From JACQQW01 sp964520655 (lineage in GTDB: Bacteria > Omnitrophota > Gorgyraeia > Zapsychrales > Fredricksoniimonadaceae): 64,000 nucleotides of DNA. Positions 44,775 to 51,458 of this stretch are shown here, piece after piece. Numbering within the stretch: position 1 is the stretch's first letter; the number at the start of each line of letters is the position of its first letter. Made by a program: the position numbers and the translations under genes. Under the pieces are notes generated by a model, which saw nothing but the letters and a program-made list of their open reading frames with translations, ran no database searches and was not told the DNA's origin. The DNA is taken from assembly GCA_964520655.1 (NCBI GenBank), contig CAZFNI010000012.1:4978-68977 (forward strand), in the 5' to 3' direction.

Positions 44775-46859
44775 CTACGGATGTATCAAGAGGGACCCCA
44801 GTTTAAATACAGCCAGGGCAAAACCATAAGCGAGGATGAACATATAGACGAATTGGAACAGCGGCCACTTCCAGGAATTTGTCTCCCTGAACACAACGGC
44901 CATCGTACTAACGCACTGCATGGCAAATACATAAAAGACCATGATACTTAAACATACCAGAGGTGTGAATAACGGCTTTCCGTCAGGCCAGGATGCTTTC
45001 TCAAACGCGTCTTTTAATGAGTCTTCCCTGGCATCTTTGCCGATATTAAAAACGATGTTCATCGTTGAGACAAACACTTCCCGGGCGGCAAATGAGGCGA
45101 TCAAGCCGATGCCGATGCGCCAATCATATCCCAGCGGCTTGATGACCGGCTCGATCAAAGTCCCCGCCTGCCCCGCATAGCTATGCTTTAATGCCAGAGC
45201 CTCATCCATTCCTTCATGTTTTGGGTACGTCATTAACGCCCAAAGAATGATCGACAATGCCAGAATGATCGTCCCCGCACGCTGAAGGAACATGCCGCTG
45301 CGTTCCCACATATGCATCGCAATTGTTTTCCACGACGGGAAACGATACGGAGGCAATTCCATTAAGAATACTGGCTTTACAGATCTTAGTAAGGTCCTTT
45401 TAAAGATGAGGGCCATGATGCAGGCACCTGCGATGCCAAGTAAATACAACACAAGCATAACCCCGGCTTTCTGCATAGGGCCAGCTTTGGGCATCAACGC
45501 AGCGATCATGATCGCATAGACCGGCAAACGCGCTGAACAGCTCATCAGTGGCGCCACCAAGATCGTCACCAAACGGTCTTTAGGACTTTCAATGGTCCTC
45601 GCCGACATGATCCCCGGGATCGCACAGGCAAAGGAGCTTAACAGAGGAATGAACGATTTCCCATGCAAACCAACTTTGCTCATCACCCGATCCATGATAA
45701 ATGCCGCACGCGCCATGTAACCGGTATCCTGCAACAAGCCGATAAAGAAAAACAGGATCAAGATCTGGGGCAAAAAGACCATCACCCCTCCGACTCCAGG
45801 AATGATCCCATTGACCATCAGATCTTTAAGATCCCCTACGGCCATATGCGCACCGACCCAATCACCGAACACAGTGAACATATTATTGATAAAATCCATC
45901 GGAATGCTGGCTAGGGTAAAGATACAAAAGAACATGAACCCCATCAGCAGGATAAAGAACATCCAGCCGAATATCTTGTGGGTCAGAAAACGGTCCAGCT
46001 TCTCGGTCAGATCCATGCCGATCTTTTCCTGCTGGATCACGATCTCTTTGATGATGAATTTTATCCAGTCATATCTTGCCTCGATCACCGCTGTTCTGGA
46101 AGAAACGCCCAATGCCGCAACTTTCTTCAAAACCTCGGCAACTGCGGGATATGTCTGGGGATCGGTAAATCGTTTTGGGTCAACTTTTGATTGGGACAAT
46201 AAATTCAAGCCCTCGGCAAAAGCCGCGTAGGCAGGAAGTTTTTCATGTTTTTGCAGCACTGCGGCCATTTCTTTGGCCAGATCTTCCATGACCGGGGCCA
46301 TGCGCCAGGAACGCTTATAACGTGCCTTGACCCCTTCCTTGATCAATGATCTGATCTGATCAATACCGATATTTTGACTGGCCACCGCTTCAACAACAGG
46401 AACGCCGAAGATGGTAGAAAGCTTCTCGGTATCGATGCGCTTACCCTGTCGTTTGACCTCATCCATCATATTGAGGACCAGCATCATGGGCAATCCCAGG
46501 TCCTGAACCTGCGTGACCAAATACAAATTACGCTCTAAATTTCCAGCATCTACAACGCACACCACCAGGTCAGGGACAGCACACCCTTCTTCCTTACCGA
46601 AAAGCACATCACGGGCGACCTGTTCGTCTAAAGAACGGACGGAAAGACTATACGTCCCAGGAAGATCAATGACCTCTACCGTCTGAGAATCTCCCAGGTC
46701 CAGCACGCCCGTTTTTTTCTCAACTGTAACGCCCGGATAATTACCCACCTTCTGACGCAAATGGGTCAAGGCATTAAACAGCGTGGTTTTGCCGGAATTG
46801 GGATTCCCTACTAGAGCAATGCTGTGATGGTGAGTTTTATCTGATACAGTGGTTGGCAC
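44775..46859 (-). CDS. feoB: Ferrous iron transporter FeoB
   Basis: 694 aa, GTG start directly after the feoA stop. N-terminal GTPase: G1 G-N-P-N-S-G-K-T (residues 18-25), G3 D-L-P-G-T-Y-S, G4 N-M-M-D. A regulatory helical domain follows, then eight or more membrane helices with two gate repeats, including the C-A-I-P-G-I-M segment with its conserved cysteine. It imports Fe2+ across the inner membrane. Usual family length. It lacks the C-terminal Cys-rich tail, which here is provided by the separate small peptide upstream. Confidence 0.97.
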   Translation of the reverse strand: MPTTVSDKTHHHSIALVGNPNSGKTTLFNALTHLRQKVGNYPGVTVEKKTGVLDLGDSQTVEVIDLPGTYSLSVRSLDEQVARDVLFGKEEGCAVPDLVVCVVDAGNLERNLYLVTQVQDLGLPMMLVLNMMDEVKRQGKRIDTEKLSTIFGVPVVEAVASQNIGIDQIRSLIKEGVKARYKRSWRMAPVMEDLAKEMAAVLQKHEKLPAYAAFAEGLNLLSQSKVDPKRFTDPQTYPAVAEVLKKVAALGVSSRTAVIEARYDWIKFIIKEIVIQQEKIGMDLTEKLDRFLTHKIFGWMFFILLMGFMFFCIFTLASIPMDFINNMFTVFGDWVGAHMAVGDLKDLMVNGIIPGVGGVMVFLPQILILFFFIGLLQDTGYMARAAFIMDRVMSKVGLHGKSFIPLLSSFACAIPGIMSARTIESPKDRLVTILVAPLMSCSARLPVYAIMIAALMPKAGPMQKAGVMLVLYLLGIAGACIMALIFKRTLLRSVKPVFLMELPPYRFPSWKTIAMHMWERSGMFLQRAGTIILALSIILWALMTYPKHEGMDEALALKHSYAGQAGTLIEPVIKPLGYDWRIGIGLIASFAAREVFVSTMNIVFNIGKDAREDSLKDAFEKASWPDGKPLFTPLVCLSIMVFYVFAMQCVSTMAVVFRETNSWKWPLFQFVYMFILAYGFALAVFKLGSLLIHP

Positions 46860-47390
46860 TTAAAGTAAATTGACCATGATCTGGTCAGCTTCCTGTTTAC
46901 GCAAAGATAATAAATAACCGCGGACCTTGATCTCGATGGGGTCGCCCAAAGGGGCATACCGGACGATCTCAATGGTCTCACCCGGGGTCAAGCCCATCTC
47001 TTCTAAGCGTTCGCTTTCCTCGAACATAAATTGCTGTAGAACGCCGCGCTGACCGACCGCCATGGTGCTTAATGCCGCCTGGCCTTTGGCACGCGTAACT
47101 GAGTGGCCTTGACATGGACAAATGTCCTTCACCATGATCTTTTGGGCGAGTTCCTTGCTTAAGATCACCTTTGTATCGCAGACTTTACAGATCAATGAAC
47201 CGCTGTCGCTGACTTTTTCGATAATAGACGACTCGCAAAAGCCCATTTCCCTCAGGCGATCGCAGATCCCTTCGTCTCCGCAAAGACACTCCACCTTTAA
47301 ACTTGTCCGCGTACCCGCTTTAGACAATGTTTTAGAATCAGCGTGACAGACACAGGTATCTTTCTTAATAAATTTATCCCAAAAACTCAT
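46860..47390 (-). CDS. feoA: Tandem FeoA-domain protein
   Basis: 176 aa from the ATG at 47390. Two SH3-like FeoA domains, the first with R-L-R-E-M-G-F near residue 45 and the second with R-L-E-E-M-G-L-T-P-G-E near 135, joined by a linker with a C-P-C-Q motif. The first domain also carries C-V-C-H, C-L-C-G and C-K-V-C pairs, which could hold metal. Most FeoA proteins have one domain of about 75 aa. FeoA docks on FeoB and is needed for transport. ATGA overlap with the upstream Cys-rich peptide. Confidence 0.92.
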   Translation of the reverse strand: MSFWDKFIKKDTCVCHADSKTLSKAGTRTSLKVECLCGDEGICDRLREMGFCESSIIEKVSDSGSLICKVCDTKVILSKELAQKIMVKDICPCQGHSVTRAKGQAALSTMAVGQRGVLQQFMFEESERLEEMGLTPGETIEIVRYAPLGDPIEIKVRGYLLSLRKQEADQIMVNLL

Positions 47391-47503
47391 GACTCTCCGC
47401 AGGAACAATCACCGCAAGGGCTCTTCCCTAATGTTTTAAATTTTCTCAATAACCTCAGGACAAGATAGATCAGGCTCAGCAAAACCAATACAGGAACGAT
47501 CAA
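47387..47503 (-). CDS. FeoB-associated Cys-rich membrane peptide (38 aa)
   Basis: Short gene with a TTG start at 47503 and AAGGA 7 bases upstream. It encodes one hydrophobic helix (I-V-P-V-L-V-L-L-S-L-I-Y-L-V-L), a basic segment R-K-F-K and a terminal C-G-D-C-S-C-G motif, the layout of the FeoB-associated cysteine-rich membrane protein family. Its stop overlaps the feoA ATG as ATGA. Such peptides are often missed. The cysteines probably bind iron at the cytosolic mouth of FeoB. Confidence 0.8.
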   Translation of the reverse strand: MIVPVLVLLSLIYLVLRLLRKFKTLGKSPCGDCSCGES

Positions 47504-47521
47504 TGGACGATCCTTTTTGAA

Positions 47522-47541
47522 TTAAATACGTCAATATTTAA
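47522..47541. promoter_or_regulatory. Dyad operator candidate for the feo operon
   Basis: A perfect 7-6-7 inverted repeat, TTAAATA then 6 bases then TATTTAA, just downstream of the feo -10 box and covering about +1 to +18. The position suits a metal-dependent repressor of the Fur or DtxR type. The sequence is not a textbook Fur box, so the regulator is unidentified. Confidence 0.5.
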
Positions 47542-47545
47542 CTTA

Positions 47546-47573
47546 TTTATAGCAGATTGCGCCTTAAAGTCAA
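47546..47573 (-). promoter_or_regulatory. Promoter of the feo operon
   Basis: Minus-strand TTGACT (47573-47568), 16-base spacer, TATAAA (47551-47546). It gives about 36 bases of leader to the TTG start at 47503, with the dyad between. Divergent from the tRNA-Arg promoter. Confidence 0.65.
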
Positions 47574-47616
47574 TAGGTATTGATACGGACAGGATGTGTC
47601 GTATTTCTAAAATCTT

Positions 47617-47645
47617 TTGATTTGTTCCCTGGAATGATCTATACT
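47617..47645 (+). promoter_or_regulatory. Promoter of tRNA-Arg
   Basis: TTGATT (47617-47622), 17-base spacer, TATACT (47640-47645), about 25 bases before the mature tRNA 5' end. Confidence 0.6.
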
Positions 47646-47670
47646 TCAACACAAGAATTTCTATTCTTAT

Positions 47671-47746
47671 GCGCCTGTAGCTCAATTTTGGATAGAGCGA
47701 GACACTCCTAACGTCTAGGCTGACCGTTCGATTCGGTCCAGGCGCA
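47671..47746 (+). tRNA. tRNA-Arg (anticodon CCU)
   Basis: 76 bases folding as a cloverleaf: acceptor stem GCGCCTG with CAGGCGC and discriminator A; D arm GCTC/GAGC with GG in the loop; anticodon arm with loop CTCCTAA (T33, anticodon CCT, A37) for codon AGG; 5-base variable region; and T arm GACCG-TTCGATT-CGGTC. The top pair of the anticodon stem next to the loop is an A-C mismatch. CCA is not encoded. It ends one base before the stop codon of the convergent TPR gene. No integrase or att-like duplication is seen beside it. Confidence 0.92.
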
Positions 47747-47747
47747 C

Positions 47748-49229
47748 TTATCTTGACTGATAAGGTTCAAGCGCTTTAACATAGCCTTCAGGAGCGTTAT
47801 ACCCCAAGATCCTGGCTTCTTCCAAATAGCGGATCGCCCCTTTAAAATCCTTGGATTTGTAGGACAGAATGGACAAATTAACAAATGCATTGACGTGCTT
47901 GGGATCAATGCTCGTGGTTTTCAAATAAGAAGCGATCGCCTCAGCTGTCTGACCCAAAGTCGCGTAGACATTCCCCATATTATAATAGGCTTCGCTGTGT
48001 TTGGGATTGATCTCCACCGCTCTCTCATAATCATTGAGCGATTCCCGAAGTTCGCCGGCTGTTTCATTGAGATATCCCAAATTAAAGAATGCCTGGTCAT
48101 TATTGGGATCGATCTTGATGACCTTCTCATACAAGCTCCTGGCACGGCTGACATCGCCTAAAGCGTTATAGATTATCCCTAAATTCAAATACGCTTTCGT
48201 CGTACGCGGGTACAGTTTCACAATGCGGGAATAGAGGATGATGGCATTCTTGTAATCCCCCGCTTCTTTTAAACGATACGCCACATTCTGCAGGGTTTTT
48301 TCATGCTTGGGGTCCAGTTCCAAAGCTTTGCGGTAATAACGCATCGCCTGTTCATATCCTCCGACCTGCTCATATAAAAATCCCAGATTAAAATAATCGT
48401 TGGCTGAATAATTCTTGCGTTTGCTGACCTGTTCATACTCAGCAAGCATTTCTTCCCGCTTTTCCTTATATATCCTTTCCTGAGGATATTTCATGACCGC
48501 TTTACCGTAGGCTTCCATGACCCTCAAATACACATCTTCTTCGTCGGGAACAGTGCTCAACAATTGGTTGAACAAACGCACCAATTCTTCGCTGTTACCC
48601 TCGTTAATATAGATATCCCCCAATCCGAAATACCCTTCCGCGTTCTTGGGGTACTGAACGATCGCACGTCGGTAGAGCTCTTTTGCCTCTGCCGTTTTCC
48701 CCTGCTCGAGGATTAATATGCGCGCCCAATGCTGCATGGCATCAGACGTATTGCCATGAGTAACGCGATAACCCCATAACGTTTGCTGATCCTTCCACAC
48801 GCTGTTGATCTGAAGTGTCAGCATCATCAGTCCCAGGATAAGGACATAGACCCCGATCAAAAATAAATGCCTGACCACTGCTTCCTGGGTCTTGAGGAAC
48901 TTATAAAATCGTTCATAGCCTATACCTGCATATGCCCCAGCACCCCAGACGATCACGTATGCGACGGCATTAAATGCGCTAAAGACACCGGATGCCCACA
49001 CATAGGCATGACCTGGGAATAAGGCAAATAACAATGCCCCGATCAAAGAGGCCCTTACGCCGACTTTCAGCTGCAGGTAAACATACAACGCAAAAACCAT
49101 GAAAATATGTAACACTAAAACCAGCGGCTCTACCCATGACTGGAATGAATTAATGATGATCGAATAATTAGCAGCAATAACTATAAGGATAAGGACGAAG
49201 ATCGCCGGAAGGAACTTTTTTGGCTGCAT
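47748..49229 (-). CDS. Membrane-anchored TPR protein
   Basis: 493 aa. Four hydrophobic helices in residues 8-170, then about eight TPR units (L-E-L-D-P-K-H-E-K-T-L, I-D-P-N-N-D-Q-A-F-F-N-L-G, I-N-P-K-H-S-E-A-Y-Y-N-M-G). The N-terminal part resembles the tail of larger glycosyltransferase-like TPR proteins, but no catalytic domain is visible. Probably a scaffold on the periplasmic side. TGATG overlap with apt. Confidence 0.85.
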   Translation of the reverse strand: MQPKKFLPAIFVLILIVIAANYSIIINSFQSWVEPLVLVLHIFMVFALYVYLQLKVGVRASLIGALLFALFPGHAYVWASGVFSAFNAVAYVIVWGAGAYAGIGYERFYKFLKTQEAVVRHLFLIGVYVLILGLMMLTLQINSVWKDQQTLWGYRVTHGNTSDAMQHWARILILEQGKTAEAKELYRRAIVQYPKNAEGYFGLGDIYINEGNSEELVRLFNQLLSTVPDEEDVYLRVMEAYGKAVMKYPQERIYKEKREEMLAEYEQVSKRKNYSANDYFNLGFLYEQVGGYEQAMRYYRKALELDPKHEKTLQNVAYRLKEAGDYKNAIILYSRIVKLYPRTTKAYLNLGIIYNALGDVSRARSLYEKVIKIDPNNDQAFFNLGYLNETAGELRESLNDYERAVEINPKHSEAYYNMGNVYATLGQTAEAIASYLKTTSIDPKHVNAFVNLSILSYKSKDFKGAIRYLEEARILGYNAPEGYVKALEPYQSR

Positions 49230-49750
49230 CAGTACTGAATAAGCGAATGGACCGGGAACCCTTTAAGCTTAGATTTCCCTTTTAAGAATTTCAATTCAAT
49301 GATAAAAGCAACACCTATCAATTTTGCACTTTGGCTTTTAAGCAGATCAAGAACAGCCCTGACCGTACCGCCAGTCGCCAAAAGATCATCAACGACCAAA
49401 ACCCTGGCCCCTTTGACGATGGCATCTTCATGCATCTCTAATGTGTCGGTGCCATATTCCAACTGATAAGTAATGCTTGTCGTTTTATAAGGAAGCTTGC
49501 CTTTTTTGCGGACCGGAATAAAACCAGCCCCCAATTTATATGCCAATGCAGCCCCAAAGATAAAACCACGGGCCTCAACACCGACGACATATTCTACTTT
49601 CTTTCCCTTATATTTTAACGCCAGCGCATCAATCGTCTTTTTGAAAGCTGCTGGATGTTTCAATAAAGTGGAAATATCCTTAAAAATGATCCCTTTTTTA
49701 GGGAAGTCTGGAATATCACGGATATGTTTTTTAAGGTCATTGACGGTCAT
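49229..49750 (-). CDS. apt: Adenine phosphoribosyltransferase
   Basis: 173 aa from the ATG at 49750 (family start M-T-V-N-D-L-K-K-H-I-R-D-I-P-D-F-P). Longer readings run back into the upstream gene. PRPP-binding motif V-L-V-V-D-D-L-L-A-T-G-G-T, plus G-V-E-A-R-G-F-I-F-G and K-G-K-L-P motifs of Apt. It makes AMP from adenine and PRPP in purine salvage. Length is typical. Confidence 0.96.
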   Translation of the reverse strand: MTVNDLKKHIRDIPDFPKKGIIFKDISTLLKHPAAFKKTIDALALKYKGKKVEYVVGVEARGFIFGAALAYKLGAGFIPVRKKGKLPYKTTSITYQLEYGTDTLEMHEDAIVKGARVLVVDDLLATGGTVRAVLDLLKSQSAKLIGVAFIIELKFLKGKSKLKGFPVHSLIQY

Positions 49751-49751
49751 A

Positions 49752-50606
49752 CTAAAGATCTCCCATCGACTTAGCCCGAACAAAACGCGCTGGCAACACT
49801 TCTTTGACAGGAAGCTTGGCTTTGCCATGGCTGATCTGATACAACATCTCCAAACCTAAACGTCCCATTTCAACCAACGGTTGGGCGACAGTGGCCAGCT
49901 TGATCGGCGAGTGCGTATTAAGCGGATTATCATCAAAACCGCAAACAGCCAATTCTTGAGGGACAGCGATCTTTTTTGTTTTAGCCACGTCCAATACTTC
50001 CAGCGCCATGACGTCAGACGCTGCAAAGATAGCCGTTGGACGGTCTTTTATTTTCAGCAGGTCCTGTGTTGCCTGGCGTGCTGGAGTCCTTAAGAAACCA
50101 CCTATCTTGACATACCTCTTATCTGGAGTGATATTATGCTTCTTTAACGCATCATTATACCCCTCCAACCTGGAACTGCCCGCCTGTGTCGAGAGATCCC
50201 CGGCAATCGTCGCGATCTTGGTATGACCAAGCTTGATGAATTCTTCAACAACATTGTAAGCCGCTTTGTAATTATTCACGGCAATATAATTGATCGGCTC
50301 GGAAATAATATTATTCAAAACCAAACACGGCATGCCGCGCATGATGGCCTTCTTGACGATCTCCAGGTCATTATCGATATCCGCGAATAAAACACCGTCC
50401 ACATGCTTACGGTCAAGCAGCGTCGCATCAAGCCAGGAGGAATGATCCTGACGGTCAGTGATATGCACGAGGAAATCCACATTCAAACGGGAGGCCGCCA
50501 GATTGACGCCTTTGGTGATCTCGCCTGTATAGTATGCGTGAAAGATATCTTCAAACCGGGGCAAGATCAGGACATAGATTGGTTTTCTTTTTAAAGCCGC
50601 CGCCAT
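49752..50606 (-). CDS. LacI-type ligand-binding domain without DNA-binding domain
   Basis: 284 aa. The whole protein is a type I periplasmic-binding fold as in LacI/PurR effector domains: E-I-T-K-G-V-N near the start, V-D-G-V-L-F-A-D, L-N-N-I-I, a G-H-T-K-I-A-T-I-A-G-D motif, A-I-F-A-A-S-D-V-M-A and V-C-G-F-D-D-N-P. The N-terminal helix-turn-helix of about 60 residues is absent and there is no signal peptide, so it is a cytosolic ligand sensor. Start overlaps the sigma factor stop as TAATG, so the two are translationally coupled. Confidence 0.85.
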   Translation of the reverse strand: MAAALKRKPIYVLILPRFEDIFHAYYTGEITKGVNLAASRLNVDFLVHITDRQDHSSWLDATLLDRKHVDGVLFADIDNDLEIVKKAIMRGMPCLVLNNIISEPINYIAVNNYKAAYNVVEEFIKLGHTKIATIAGDLSTQAGSSRLEGYNDALKKHNITPDKRYVKIGGFLRTPARQATQDLLKIKDRPTAIFAASDVMALEVLDVAKTKKIAVPQELAVCGFDDNPLNTHSPIKLATVAQPLVEMGRLGLEMLYQISHGKAKLPVKEVLPARFVRAKSMGDL

Positions 50607-51430
50607 TACTTTTCCTCCCCCTGCGATTCTTTTTCGTTTAAGAACTTCTTTAGCTTCTTGATGGTCAGTTCCTGGATCTGACGGACGCGTTCACGGGAAA
50701 TACTAAGCTTCTTGGCGATCTCCGACAGGGTATGCTCCACCCCATCCTCGCCCAAGCCATAGCGCATTTCTATGATGGTGCGTTCGCGCTCATCTAACCA
50801 ATTCAGCAAAGACTGGGCGCGCTCCTTATTCAAGAACATTTCCACCGACGCGTCAGGAGCTGCCATCGATTCATCTTCGATGATGTCCTTGATCTGACCT
50901 TCACCATCCTCGCCTAATGGGGCATCAAGGCTTGACATTTTAGTGATCGCCCCTTCAAGCTCACGAACCTTATCAACGGAGACCTTTAATTTCTTGGCGA
51001 TCTCGGCAACGCTTGGACGGCGCCGCAGCGCGTGGGTCAATTTCTCGACCATCTTGCGGTATTTCATGATCTCTTCGTTAAGATAGACGGGAACACGGAT
51101 CATTTTCCCCTGATCGATGATCGCGCGGGAGATCCCCTGCTTGATCCACCAGGCCGCGTATGTCGAGAAACGAAAACCTTTATCAGGGTCGAATTTATCC
51201 ACCCCGCGCATCAGTCCAATATTACCTTCCTCGATCAAATCACTTAAAGAGATCCCTAGATTGGTATAACGCTTGGCAATGCTGATAACAAGCCTCAAAT
51301 TCGACTTGATCATCGCGTCGCGCGCCGTCTTATCCCCTTTTTGGATACGCTTGGCCAGCTCAACTTCTTGCGCGGCCGTCAACAGCGGGATATTCTTGAT
51401 CTCTTTTAAGTAGACTTTAATCGGGTCCAT
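50606..51430 (-). CDS. Sigma-70 family factor (RpoD/RpoS-like, no region 1.1)
   Basis: 274 aa. Region 1.2 (D-P-I-K-V-Y-L-K-E-I), region 2 with the highly conserved D-L-I-E-E-G-N-I-G-L and F-S-T-Y-A-A-W-W-I-K-Q segment that melts -10 DNA, region 3, and region 4 with I-A-K-K-L-S-I-S-R-E-R-V-R-Q-I-Q contacting the -35. Region 1.1 and the non-conserved insert of primary RpoD are missing, as in many PVC sigma factors and in RpoS. It could be the primary or an alternative sigma. AGGG ribosome site. Confidence 0.92.
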   Translation of the reverse strand: MDPIKVYLKEIKNIPLLTAAQEVELAKRIQKGDKTARDAMIKSNLRLVISIAKRYTNLGISLSDLIEEGNIGLMRGVDKFDPDKGFRFSTYAAWWIKQGISRAIIDQGKMIRVPVYLNEEIMKYRKMVEKLTHALRRRPSVAEIAKKLKVSVDKVRELEGAITKMSSLDAPLGEDGEGQIKDIIEDESMAAPDASVEMFLNKERAQSLLNWLDERERTIIEMRYGLGEDGVEHTLSEIAKKLSISRERVRQIQELTIKKLKKFLNEKESQGEEK

Positions 51431-51458
51431 TATTTCCCTTTGTTTGAAGGGTTATTGA

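Noticed and set aside
47671..47746. tRNA-Arg as an integration site for the tra/pil operon
   Set aside because: It lies 20 kb from the operon across unrelated housekeeping genes, and no duplicated tRNA 3' end or integrase was seen.
47747..47764. Hairpin CTTATC/GATAAG just after tRNA-Arg as its terminator
   Set aside because: No T-run follows on the plus strand and it lies in the coding end of the convergent TPR gene.
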